Counted from the first letter of the stretch, positions 38,485-46,366 are shown. The stretch: 64,000 bases of DNA from Bdellovibrionaceae bacterium UBA6502 (GCA_002436415.1 DJMA01000046.1:54649-118648), one strand, 5' to 3'. The notes: generated by a model not told the origin, from the sequence alone. Translations and numbers: made by a program.

Positions 38485-38512
38485 GGCCCTACCCCAGCAC
38501 AGGTAATTATAG

Positions 38513-39421
38513 ATGAAAGTAACTGACATCCTTAAAAAAAACGAGTTTTCCGCGAGTTTTGAATTTTTTCCACCAAAAACATCCGAATCCAGTGAAGCTC
38601 TTTTCAATAATATCAAAGACTTACTACCTTTAGGCCCTAGCTTTGTCAGTGTAACTTATGGTGCTGGTGGAACCACACAGGAGCTAACTAAAAACTTGGT
38701 ATTGAAGCTTCGAAAAGACACAAATTTATGCATCGTTTCTCACCTAACTTGTGTCGGTCACTCCCAAGAAGAAATTCATCAACTTTTAGAAAATTACAAC
38801 TCGGCAGACATTAAAAACTTAATGGTTCTTCGTGGAGATCCACCAAAGGGTCAAAACAAATTTGTTGCCCATGATGGTGGTTTTGAATACGCCGCGGATC
38901 TTCTTGGATACATCAAAAAACACTTTCCTGATTTTGATTGTGGAGTGGCAGCTTATCCAGAAGGCCATCCTGAAACTCCCAATCGTTTAAAAGAAATGGA
39001 TTATTTAAAAGCCAAAGTAGATCAAGGTGCAGATTACATTTGTACTCAGTTGTTTTTTGACAACAATGCTTTTTATGATTTTTGTGAACGCTGTGAAATC
39101 GCTGGAATTAAAATCCCTATCGTCGCTGGGATAATGCCCATTAGCTCTCTAAAAGGCTTAAAGAGAATGGCAGATCTATCTGGTGGCTCCAACTTTCCTG
39201 CCCCGCTTTTAAGAGCTTTAAATCGCGCGGATTCTGAAGATGGTGTAAGCCGTGTTGGAATTCATTGGGCTTCTGAACAAGTTCGTGACTTAGTAGACAA
39301 CAAGGTAAAGGGCGTTCACTTTTATACCCTAAACCAATCTAAGGCTACCGTAGAAATTTATAAAAACTTAGGTATAAAAAACTCAGGCAGTTTAAAAAAA
39401 CCAAGTTTTTTTAGTCTGTAA
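38513..39421 (+). CDS. metF: Methylenetetrahydrofolate reductase
   Basis: A 302-aa FAD enzyme that reduces 5,10-methylene-THF to 5-methyl-THF for methionine synthesis. Conserved elements are SFEFFPPKT at the N-terminus, SVTYGAGGTT, SHLTCVG, NLMVLRGDPPKG, GVAAYPEGHPE, DQGADYICTQLFFDN and GIMPISS. Length is normal for the family, without the extra regulatory domain of eukaryotic enzymes. AGGTAA lies just before the ATG. A 17-nt palindrome upstream may be its operator. The nearest genes are unrelated, so metF is a single-gene unit here. Confidence 0.95.
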   Translation: MKVTDILKKNEFSASFEFFPPKTSESSEALFNNIKDLLPLGPSFVSVTYGAGGTTQELTKNLVLKLRKDTNLCIVSHLTCVGHSQEEIHQLLENYNSADIKNLMVLRGDPPKGQNKFVAHDGGFEYAADLLGYIKKHFPDFDCGVAAYPEGHPETPNRLKEMDYLKAKVDQGADYICTQLFFDNNAFYDFCERCEIAGIKIPIVAGIMPISSLKGLKRMADLSGGSNFPAPLLRALNRADSEDGVSRVGIHWASEQVRDLVDNKVKGVHFYTLNQSKATVEIYKNLGIKNSGSLKKPSFFSL

Positions 39422-39448
39422 TTTTCTAAACCAATCGATGCAAGCCAA

Positions 39449-40657
39449 TCAATGGAACTGATTTTCATTCATTGGCTCAAAAACTTTGTGTTTGCCTAAG
39501 TGAATTTTATATTTGTTTAGATGAGAATGCAGTTTCAACTCACATTGCATTTGGTGTTCTTTTTCTAATCGCTGGCATTCTTGCGGCCAATGCTCTAGCC
39601 ATCTCTGAAAAATGGAATAGTCATTTAAGTTAAGGTCTTTTTGTTTGGTTAGTTGCAAAAGACTAGCTAAGAAAAACTCGGTCCCCTTCTCTTTTCCGAA
39701 CTCCTTTTCAATGAAAAACATCAAATGTAAAAAGTAAGATGGTATAACGCTGAAGGACAGTTCCTCTGGAGAATAATTTCCCCAGTTGACTACATCATCA
39801 AGTTTTAGAAACTCGTGTTCTAGAAAACCCACAGCCAATATACTCTGATCCACTTTGTAATTTAACCACTCTTCACCAGTAAAGTGCATAGCAAGAATAT
39901 TTGCGAGAGCTTCATCGAAAAAGCTTTCACGACAGGCTCCAAATAAATGGGAAGTTAAGAGATGAGCGTATTCATGATAAATAATATGTGGCTGTAGAGT
40001 GCTCTCTATACCTATTTGGTCATCACAGACAAAGGAATTATCTAGAATCCCCAAAAAGCAAAGAGGTAAAAATCTCTTCCATTTCGATTTTTGTTTCATA
40101 GACTTTTGAAACCATACTTCCTTCCTTCCTATGACTCTTCTTTTTTCATAGTCCAATCGACCACAAGTGGTGTTTGCTGCATACAAGTCTTTGGTGGCAA
40201 CACCTCCTTTAAAAAAGTCAGGATAGTCTTCTTGATCAAAGCGAACTACAATCGGCTCTTGCATTTTTTCAAACAGTCTCGGAAAACGATCTTGATATTG
40301 CAGATAATGACTGTGTATTAGATTAAAATGAGTGTATAAATTGTTAGCCTTTAAATTTTCGCATTGATTTGCCTCTGCTTGTTCGTTGTAGGCTTTAACA
40401 ATTTTGAAATTTGCGTTTTCAAATCTTTCCGGCTTTAGAGTATACTCAACTTCAACAAGTTCCAGTACATTTTGAACGTAAGTTTTTTCAGCTCCCGATG
40501 CTAGTCTATGCTTCCTATGTAAATGAACCGAAAAAAGAGCAAAGCGTTTCTGTGGATCGTCCTCGCAGACTTGATCCAATTTTATTTGCCAGCTGCCAGA
40601 CGAATGTGCGGCACACGACAAAACCAACAAAACGAAAATAGAAATCGCTTTACTCAT
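39449..40657 (-). CDS. Predicted secreted zinc metallopeptidase (HExxH, gluzincin-like)
   Basis: A protein of about 402 aa, started at the ATG at 40657 because AGGA precedes it and the signal peptide (SKAISIFVLLVLSCAAHS) then begins at once. An in-frame start at 40714 adds 19 unsuitable residues. HEYAH (H228, E229, H232) followed by FFDEALAN (E249) is the gluzincin layout: two His and one Glu ligand with a catalytic Glu. Several cysteines suggest disulfides, as in a periplasmic or exported enzyme. I cannot assign a peptidase family. It lies 8 bp after a small membrane protein. Confidence 0.7.
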   Translation of the reverse strand: MSKAISIFVLLVLSCAAHSSGSWQIKLDQVCEDDPQKRFALFSVHLHRKHRLASGAEKTYVQNVLELVEVEYTLKPERFENANFKIVKAYNEQAEANQCENLKANNLYTHFNLIHSHYLQYQDRFPRLFEKMQEPIVVRFDQEDYPDFFKGGVATKDLYAANTTCGRLDYEKRRVIGRKEVWFQKSMKQKSKWKRFLPLCFLGILDNSFVCDDQIGIESTLQPHIIYHEYAHLLTSHLFGACRESFFDEALANILAMHFTGEEWLNYKVDQSILAVGFLEHEFLKLDDVVNWGNYSPEELSFSVIPSYFLHLMFFIEKEFGKEKGTEFFLASLLQLTKQKDLNLNDYSIFQRWLEHWPQECQRLEKEHQMQCELKLHSHLNKYKIHLGKHKVFEPMNENQFH

Positions 40658-40665
40658 AAATTTTC

Positions 40666-41040
40666 CTAAAGAGTTAAGATAGCAGTTACAGCAACGACTC
40701 CACCAACAATCCACATCAGCCCTACAACAGGGAGGTAGAAATAAGAATTTCCTTGAGGAATCATTTGCTCGATTTGAACTGGGTCCATAATTTTTTCTTC
40801 AATGATTCGATCTATGTTTTCATCAGAAATTGAAAGCTTCGAAAAGTAGTCTCTTGCAAGTAGCTCTTTGTCTTGCTGACTTAATCCAGCAAAGTTTTTT
40901 AAAATGGCTTCATTCAGGGCTTCACTAGAAACTGCTGTTGCCTCTAAAAGATTAAAGCTTCTTTCTTGAAGGTTCATGGAAGTAGCAAACAAACTTTGGC
41001 TTAGTAAAATCGAACTTAGTAAAATTGAAATGATTTTCAT
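40666..41040 (-). CDS. Small exported protein with a C-terminal membrane segment
   Basis: A 124-aa protein. The first 19 residues are a signal peptide (SILLSSILLSQSLFA). The middle is acidic and helical, and the C-terminal VVGLMWIVGGVVAVTAILTL is a membrane helix. AAGGAG lies before the ATG. It shares a 291-bp divergent region with the TIGR02147 gene and lies 8 bp upstream of the metallopeptidase gene, so it is likely co-transcribed with it. Function unknown. Confidence 0.6.
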   Translation of the reverse strand: MKIISILLSSILLSQSLFATSMNLQERSFNLLEATAVSSEALNEAILKNFAGLSQQDKELLARDYFSKLSISDENIDRIIEEKIMDPVQIEQMIPQGNSYFYLPVVGLMWIVGGVVAVTAILTL

Positions 41041-41141
41041 TTTTCTCTCCTTTTTTGCTGCTTATAAACTCAGGTCCCTCAGCAATTGAAGGACTTTGAA
41101 AAATAAGCGCTTCAGCTTTTATGAAACGAGTAATTTGTATC

Positions 41142-41162
41142 TGTTTCAGATTCGCTGAAACA
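41142..41162. promoter_or_regulatory. Inverted repeat TGTTTCAG-N5-CTGAAACA, candidate operator
   Basis: Perfect 8-bp arms with the spacer ATTCG. A third copy of CTGAAACA is at 41294-41301, 30 bp before the TIGR02147 start. Both lie in the divergent region between the small exported protein and the TIGR02147 regulator, so they may be its own binding sites. Regulator identity is inferred from position only. Confidence 0.45.
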
Positions 41163-41331
41163 CTTCCCTGTACGAAACCCACAGATGCTTCCATGAGCTG
41201 TGCTATAAGTTGGTTTAAGAAAAAGATTCATCCTATGAAAAGCAGATTTACAATTAGTATTTAAAGCAAAGCCTGCACAGCCTCAGAACAGCGCTGAAAC
41301 AGGCACATACATTGCAAAGATTTATAAGAAG

Positions 41332-42129
41332 ATGGCTATACAAGAAAAATTCGTAGAAATTCTTAAACTAGAACTGAATCAGAGAAAGGCTGTAAACCCG
41401 TCTTATTCAATGCGAGCCTATGCTAGGGATTTGGGAGTTTCCAGTGCCAGCCTATCACAGATCCTCTCTTTTAAAAGAAACCTAAGCTTTGATACGGCCA
41501 ATAAAATTTTAGAAAAAGCAAATCTTGAGAAAACAGTGGTAGAACAGCTAAAAACCGAGCTAGTTCGCTTAAAAGAACAAAACAAGTTAAATCGAAAGGC
41601 TACTTTTTTAGAGCCAATCCAAAACTTAAATAGCTTAGCACCTGAGGACGAGTACATCGTTAAAAATTGGTGGGCCTTTGCCATTTTGAGCCTTAGTACC
41701 ACGAAGTCATTCATTGGCACTAAGGAGTTTATTTCTCAGCGACTAAGTTTAGAGGAAGAAACGGTTGAAGAGTGTTTAGAGGTTTTGTACCGTTCTTCTT
41801 ATCTGAACAAAAACTATCGAGGCGAATTTGTGTTTGCGGGAAAGAGCTTCACCACTGGTACAGATGTTCCCAACGAGTTTCTAAAACAACAACATCGAGA
41901 TCTTTTAAAAATTGCTGCAAAAAGACAAGAAGAGTTAAGTATAGAAGAACGAGACTTTTCATTTATTTGCATGAACGGTAACAAAAAAGACCTCCCAAGA
42001 ATGAAAGAATGGATCAAAAGGTTTCGCAGAGATTTTATGAATGAATTTGAAAGCAAAGAAAATGAAGATGTATTTCGTCTTTGCCTCCAGTTGTTTCCAA
42101 TTACGAAGGATTTAAACCATGATGAATAA
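41332..42129 (+). CDS. TIGR02147-type helix-turn-helix regulator
   Basis: A 265-aa DNA-binding protein. The N-terminal helix-turn-helix reads YARDLGVSSASLSQILSFKR (about 27-46), followed by NKILEKANL and a large helical C-terminal domain (about 100-265). Layout and length fit the TIGR02147 family known mainly from Bdellovibrio and Fibrobacter. In Bdellovibrio, members usually sit beside genes for secreted proteins, as here. The next gene starts 11 bp before this stop, and a third one follows with a 4-bp overlap, so they form an operon. Two candidate operator copies lie upstream. The effector of the C-terminal domain is unknown. Confidence 0.8.
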   Translation: MAIQEKFVEILKLELNQRKAVNPSYSMRAYARDLGVSSASLSQILSFKRNLSFDTANKILEKANLEKTVVEQLKTELVRLKEQNKLNRKATFLEPIQNLNSLAPEDEYIVKNWWAFAILSLSTTKSFIGTKEFISQRLSLEEETVEECLEVLYRSSYLNKNYRGEFVFAGKSFTTGTDVPNEFLKQQHRDLLKIAAKRQEELSIEERDFSFICMNGNKKDLPRMKEWIKRFRRDFMNEFESKENEDVFRLCLQLFPITKDLNHDE

Positions 42130-42907
42130 GTTAGTATTTAGCGCCATGTTATTAATAAGCTTCAACGCCTTTTCAGGAAATGAAGGTGGAAATGGTGGAC
42201 ATCCTACGGAACTTATGTGGCTAAGTTCTTTTAGTGTTTTAGAAGAAAGTTTCGAGAAGCTTTATGAATCACAGGAAGAACTCATCTATAATGATGAAAA
42301 TGGAAGGCAACAAAGTTTCACACTTCCTCAAAGTCATCTTAACTATTTGTTATCTTACAATGACTTCGTTGTGGATGCCTCTACGAGCTACCAGTCATTA
42401 AAAGTATCTAAAAAAGATTTCAGCATACAAATCCCTATCAATGCCTTTGAAAGCTACCGCAGTAAGCATGAGCGCGTCTGTTTTGTGATGAAATCTTTGT
42501 TCCATAAAAATTTAACGAATTTGCAGTTACCTCCCTGTAGCGTATTACAGACTCAATTTAGCGAACGCCCCAAAATTTCAAAAGTTTCAGATGTGGAAGA
42601 CGCATGTAAAAGCATGGAATCTGCGAGCCAGCTCCCTATTTATTCCTGTTTTTTAGAGTCAGAAATTCAAAGTTCAATGATTCAAGCCCAGCAAAGTCAA
42701 AAGAACAGGAATAAAAGGGACTCTCTAAACAATGCCTATGTGAAAACCACAAGGGTCCAAGCTAGAAACGGCATCGAGGCAATTCTTAATGCAAGTATTT
42801 TACTAGAAGAAGATGCTTGTAAAAGAGTGTCCACAGAACCTCAAATCATCTACTCAATTTGGGCGAATAGCTTTTACGTCTCTTGTGCTCGTGAGTTTGC
42901 AGAATGA
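42119..42907 (+). CDS. Exported protein of unknown function, GGNGG type
   Basis: A 262-aa protein with a signal peptide (KLVFSAMLLISFNAFS) followed by GNEGGNGG. This Gly/Asn start of the mature protein recurs in many Bdellovibrio-like secreted proteins of unknown role. The rest is helical with several cysteines (CFVMKSLF, CSVLQTQF, DACKSM, CFLESE) that could form disulfides. It overlaps the regulator gene by 11 bp and the next gene by 4 bp, so it is made together with both. Confidence 0.65.
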   Translation: MMNKLVFSAMLLISFNAFSGNEGGNGGHPTELMWLSSFSVLEESFEKLYESQEELIYNDENGRQQSFTLPQSHLNYLLSYNDFVVDASTSYQSLKVSKKDFSIQIPINAFESYRSKHERVCFVMKSLFHKNLTNLQLPPCSVLQTQFSERPKISKVSDVEDACKSMESASQLPIYSCFLESEIQSSMIQAQQSQKNRNKRDSLNNAYVKTTRVQARNGIEAILNASILLEEDACKRVSTEPQIIYSIWANSFYVSCAREFAE

Positions 42908-43827
42908 AAGCTTTTGGTTCTTACTTATTTTTCATAATTCTAAATGTAAGCCTGGCATCCGCTGGTTCCATAAATGATTTTTCAGAGGAACAAAAGGAGT
43001 TTGCCAAGACTCATTTCCAGGATCTTAAATCCTACATTGAAAAGGCGCTTGCCCTGGAGCCAGAGGCTTTCTCTGATTTCTACACAGAAGATTTTAAAAA
43101 GCTCCTCAAAGAACCGATCCGCTACGAAGTGGCATATGATCTAAAAGTCAAAATCAAGGATAAACTTCACGATAAGGCCTTTGTTAATTACTCTAATAAA
43201 AGTCCAAAAGAAATTCATATTGATATGCAAGATATGGAGAACTTTTATAAGAACCCGGAAAGAGCTTGTACGGTACTCCATGAACTTTTGTCTTTAAATT
43301 CCAATGAAAACTTCCAATACGATATCAGTAAGACGAAGGTATGCGATAAACTCAACTACCTGATCGTAAATAAAGTCCTAAAAGAGTTTCACGACGATCA
43401 GAGCGCTATCAATCACTTGGTCCAATTTGCCATCACTACGGACTTTAAAAACATCTACGCTAGAGAACCTCAGCTTTATTACCACTATTATATGGGCTCT
43501 CCTGAAAACCCCCAATTTTTGGCCACAGCAGAAAGCCCCGCTTTAGCCGAGGGCATGAGTGTTTCTCAATGCTACCGAGCATTGTGCAAGCTGTGGGATC
43601 AGACACAATGTGAAGGCAAAATAGAGGGTTTTCAGGAATCAAAGATGTTTTGCCCCGGTATTAAAGGCTACTTAGAAGGCTTGAATCTGGAATGTAAAGC
43701 CTTTGGTTTCAAAAACTGTGAGTCCGAAAAACCTAGCTGTGGGGACTCCCCTCATTTAAATACCTATGTTCATATGGCATGCATTGGCCCAAGAACTTCT
43801 GGTAGAGTTAAAAAGCTTCCCAATTAG
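42904..43827 (+). CDS. Exported Cys-rich protein of unknown function
   Basis: A 307-aa protein with signal peptide KAFGSYLFFIILNVSLASA. A central TVLHELLSLNSNENFQYDIS resembles the HE(x)2-3L block of other secreted Bdellovibrio proteins, but the second zinc-binding His is missing, so this is not a classical HExxH peptidase. The C-terminal 80 residues hold ten or more cysteines (YRALCKLWDQTQC, ECKAFGFKNC), suggesting a disulfide-stabilised extracellular module. It overlaps the previous gene by 4 bp. Confidence 0.62.
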   Translation: MKAFGSYLFFIILNVSLASAGSINDFSEEQKEFAKTHFQDLKSYIEKALALEPEAFSDFYTEDFKKLLKEPIRYEVAYDLKVKIKDKLHDKAFVNYSNKSPKEIHIDMQDMENFYKNPERACTVLHELLSLNSNENFQYDISKTKVCDKLNYLIVNKVLKEFHDDQSAINHLVQFAITTDFKNIYAREPQLYYHYYMGSPENPQFLATAESPALAEGMSVSQCYRALCKLWDQTQCEGKIEGFQESKMFCPGIKGYLEGLNLECKAFGFKNCESEKPSCGDSPHLNTYVHMACIGPRTSGRVKKLPN

Positions 43828-43985
43828 AGCTTTTATAGGCTTAATTTTACACCCTCTAGGCCCAAAAGTGTCACTGGCCCTAAAATGTCACCCAAAATAC
43901 AACTCAAAGTCAATTTATTTGCAGATAGGACCTGGTATGAGCTTTGTATTAGAAAGGGGTAGCATTATTAACTGGAGGATTAGAT

Positions 43986-44747
43986 ATGAGAACTTTACTA
44001 CGATTTTTTATGGGAGCAGCACTACTTGCTTTAGTAGCTTGTTCCAACAACGGGAGCGATCCCATTTATAATGACTTTCAAAGTTGTGTAGACTTTGGAT
44101 ATGGCTGTAACACCGGTATTTACAATACATTCGTAAATTCAAGCAGTGCCCTTATTCCATATGCAATGGAAAATGGTGTGATTCAAGGTGCTGTACAATT
44201 AACAGGTGGATTGGTTTACTACCAAAACTTTAATGGTTGTGAAAACAACTCTACAATTAATACTTGGAGTAATGGAGCAATTAAAAGATATTTCCCTGTT
44301 ACTTTACCTAACAACGGTGGACTTGCATGTTTGGACACTTACGCTTTAATTGATCCAAATAGTAACTTCAACCCATACTATTCATACTCTTCGATCTATG
44401 CTGAAGAGCTGGCATACTCAGAGCTACATATGTACAACTTCCGTCCAGAAATGAACGGCTACGGTTATGGAAACTCTAATGTAAACACAACTTCTTACAA
44501 CTTTATGACTAAATCTGTTAGAACACAGATGTCTGGAAGTAACACAGGATACAACAACGCTTATTACCCAACAGTATCTAGCTTGCAGTCTACCTCTACT
44601 TCCGCAAGATTACTAATTGGTTGTGACTTAAGAGCTGGACAAGAAGGTAATCCACACTGTCGCTCAACTTACTCAGGCCAAGGTACTTGTATCCAACCAC
44701 CAAGTTACTGGGTTGATTCAGGTTACTTCGGACTATGTGTACAATAA
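43986..44747 (+). CDS. Predicted lipoprotein rich in Tyr/Asn/Ser
   Basis: A 253-aa lipoprotein: TLLRFFMGAALLALVAC with Cys19, and a strong GGAGG before the ATG. The mature part is unusually rich in Y, N, S and G (SNFNPYYSYSSIYAEEL, NGYGYGNSNVNTTSYN) with paired cysteines. That composition suits a surface-exposed or fibrous protein. No family was recognised. Two hairpins follow at 44761-44807 and probably end the transcript. Confidence 0.65.
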   Translation: MRTLLRFFMGAALLALVACSNNGSDPIYNDFQSCVDFGYGCNTGIYNTFVNSSSALIPYAMENGVIQGAVQLTGGLVYYQNFNGCENNSTINTWSNGAIKRYFPVTLPNNGGLACLDTYALIDPNSNFNPYYSYSSIYAEELAYSELHMYNFRPEMNGYGYGNSNVNTTSYNFMTKSVRTQMSGSNTGYNNAYYPTVSSLQSTSTSARLLIGCDLRAGQEGNPHCRSTYSGQGTCIQPPSYWVDSGYFGLCVQ

Positions 44748-44760
44748 TCAAAAACTAAAT

Positions 44761-44817
44761 TTATCACCCTCCAGTGATAAGTCTCGGGAGGAAGATGAAG
44801 ATCTTCCTTCCATTTTT
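44761..44817 (+). terminator. Two hairpins and short T-run after the Tyr/Asn-rich lipoprotein
   Basis: TTATCAC/GTGATAA (44761-44780) and GGAAGAT/ATCTTCC (44790-44807) are both perfect 7-bp stems. T5 is at 44813-44817. The T-run is five bases beyond the second stem, so efficiency is uncertain. Confidence 0.45.
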
Positions 44818-44855
44818 CACAAGAGACTCACTGGCAAAAATACCCTGGATGTAAT

Positions 44856-44963
44856 TTGAAGTATTTTATCGAAGTTTTGTTTTTAAGTTTCCTACTGGTC
44901 ATGCTAGTAAATGGCGGCCTAGTGTTCTTAAGCGGCCAACCCATCATAAGCGCTTGGTTCTAA
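44856..44963 (+). CDS. Candidate 35-aa single-TM small protein
   Basis: An ORF of 35 codons from TTG at 44856 to TAA at 44961. It encodes KYFIEVLFLSFLLVMLVNGG, a hydrophobic helix, then LVFLSGQPIISAWF. Local base use is richer in GC than the surrounding AT-rich DNA, as expected of coding sequence. The Shine-Dalgarno is weak (GGAT). It lies just past the hairpins of the preceding gene. Too short for firm support. Confidence 0.35.
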   Translation: MKYFIEVLFLSFLLVMLVNGGLVFLSGQPIISAWF

Positions 44964-45254
44964 GCATCTACAAAACAAGCTATCTAAATGAATTTAACCC
45001 ACCTGCAAAAAACATAAATCTATCTTTGAATGTAAAACAACTCAACCGGCCTATAGCAGTCCAATAAACCACTTAAAATTCAAAAAAGTCATCCTGAGTT
45101 CTATAATTAAACGCAACTCAAAATTCTATTATTTAGTCTTCCAAACCCACTTATTGTTTTACAAAAAACTTTAAGAAGATTCACACAAACTTTGAACTAC
45201 AGTTTTATGTAAATCTGAGTAGTAACTTACAATTTAAGCTGCTACTACTAAAAG
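44964..45254. other. AT-rich non-coding stretch
   Basis: About 290 bp with no ORF of note, no tRNA and no clear hairpin. It borders the repeat element that begins at 45255. Confidence 0.5.
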
Positions 45255-45409
45255 AACAAAAGCACTTTGAAGAGCAAAGCGATTTCAACAGCCATCGGCG
45301 GCAAAGCCGCCCCACACCACCCGCGCCAGCAAAAACAAAACAAAAACGACGAGATTTAGTTATAAAGAAATGAGAAAGAGGCCGTATGAAACAAAAGTGT
45401 TTTTCTCAG
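45255..45409 (+). repeat. Dispersed repeat, copy A (5' part)
   Basis: About 155 bp that recurs with few changes at 63848-64000. It contains a TTGAA...TTCAA stem-loop (near 45268-45288), a GGCGGC-AAA-GCCGCC hairpin (near 45296-45310), a GC-rich patch ending CCCGCGCC and an A-rich spacer. It ends in the left arm of a 31-bp hairpin. The GC-rich hairpins stand out in this AT-rich sequence. No transposase or other mobilising gene is adjacent. Confidence 0.75.
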
Positions 45410-45519
45410 ACCTTTTTGGATCAGGAAGATCCAAAACGAGTAACATGGATGTGAGGGAAGAAGCCAAAGGCGAATGACCGGAAACGCGTCTGAGAAAAAT
45501 ACTTTTGTTTCATACGGCC
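45380..45519. repeat. Long inverted repeat: 31-bp stem, 79-nt loop
   Basis: The left arm (45380-45410) and right arm (45489-45519) pair over 31 positions with a single G-T wobble. Inside the loop a second perfect hairpin, TTTTGGATC-AGGAA-GATCCAAAA (45414-45436), is nested. The left arm also opens a 22-codon ORF (ATG at 45386, TGA at 45452) preceded by AGAGG. The eight codons visible in copy B are identical in sense, but stem pairing alone could explain that. Such a structure would fold strongly in RNA or as a cruciform. Confidence 0.8.
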
Positions 45520-45520
45520 G

Positions 45521-45790
45521 GCTCATTCGAAGAACTGAACCGAGGAGTTGAAAATAAACCCCAACAAAAACACAAACAAACCACTGCCGAAGGCCAAAAA
45601 CGTGTATGAGAAAAATACTTTTGTTTCAGGAGGCCGGCTCATTCGAAGAACTAAACCGAGGAGTTGAAAATAAACCCCAACAAAAACACAAACAAACCAC
45701 TGCCGAAGGCCAAAAACGTGTATGAGAAAAATACTTTTGCTTCAGAAGGCCAGCTCATTCAAAGAATAAAACCGAAGGGTAAAAAAACTA
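45521..45790 (+). repeat. 116-bp tandem repeat, two full units and a partial third
   Basis: Units start at 45521, 45637 and 45753, exactly 116 bp apart. Each ends with a near-copy of the right arm of the long hairpin (GAGAAAAATACTTTTG...). So the island has one left arm and three right arms (about 45489, 45604 and 45720). The third unit decays after about 35 bp, where the minus-strand gene's stop lies. A period not divisible by three argues against coding repeats. Confidence 0.85.
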
Positions 45791-46366
45791 AGAAAAATCC
45801 TCAACAAAAAAATCCGCTTCCATATGCTTCTCAATCATCCGATACTTAACGTCTTTCCCACATTTCCCACACTCACAAGACAAAACCCTCTCTCGACTCA
45901 AAATTAGTTTTCGAATCACAGTTTCACGTTTGTTCTCAATGGCATTTTGCGGCGGACGATCTGGCTGTTCATGATTACACTCTGGAATTACAAAATACTG
46001 CAAATTATCTTTTGTTAAACAATGGTCTGGCTGCAGATCTTCTGGAATTTCAATGTCTTTAACATCAGGATTTTTACTTTTATAGCGAGCCCCCCAAAAG
46101 AAAGCCCTAGGACTTTGTTCTTCCGCAGGTTCGTAGCCTAAAGCAATAGCGGTATTAATGTCTTTTGCGTAATCTTCTTTAGCTAGTTCAGCAAAAGTAC
46201 TTTTTTCTATCACCTTGTGTAGCTCAGCATTTCTTTGCTGAAGGCGTAAAATTTGCTGTTCAAGTTGTGTGATCTTAAATTTTAGATCGGCTTTGGTATA
46301 TTGGTCACTTTTAAATACACTCTCCTCGGGAAGAGCAAAACTAACTTGTTTATTCATTTTGTACAT
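45788..46366 (-). CDS. Coiled-coil protein with C-terminal CxCxxC zinc site, orphan
   Basis: A 192-aa protein. Residues about 20-60 are a coiled coil (KITQLEQQILRLQQRNAELH). A P/D/N-rich middle follows. The C-terminus carries SCECGKCGKDVKYR, a CxCxxC zinc-binding-like cluster. I considered an IS66-type transposase fragment, which also has a leucine zipper and zinc finger, but no transposase core is present. The stop codon lies inside the decaying third tandem repeat, so the C-terminus may have been altered by the repeat. Two ATGs (46366 and 46357) are possible starts. Confidence 0.55.
   Translation of the reverse strand: MYKMNKQVSFALPEESVFKSDQYTKADLKFKITQLEQQILRLQQRNAELHKVIEKSTFAELAKEDYAKDINTAIALGYEPAEEQSPRAFFWGARYKSKNPDVKDIEIPEDLQPDHCLTKDNLQYFVIPECNHEQPDRPPQNAIENKRETVIRKLILSRERVLSCECGKCGKDVKYRMIEKHMEADFFVEDFS

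Noticed and set aside
38388..38512. SAM or SAH riboswitch upstream of metF
   Set aside because: No matching stem-loops or conserved cores; only a short 17-nt palindrome is present.
45255..45520. Retron msr-msd or integron attC site
   Set aside because: No reverse transcriptase or integrase gene is nearby, and the inverted-repeat layout does not match either type.
45255..45790. CRISPR array
   Set aside because: Units are 116 bp long and adjacent, without regular spacers, and no cas genes are in the window.
45664..45849. A 61-codon plus-strand ORF in the tandem repeats
   Set aside because: It lies across units whose period (116 bp) breaks the frame, has no ribosome binding site, and is rich in K/N/P as expected from low-complexity DNA.
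45788..46366. IS66-type transposase fragment
   Set aside because: The leucine-zipper and Cys motif are suggestive, but no transposase core, terminal repeats or partner ORFs are present.
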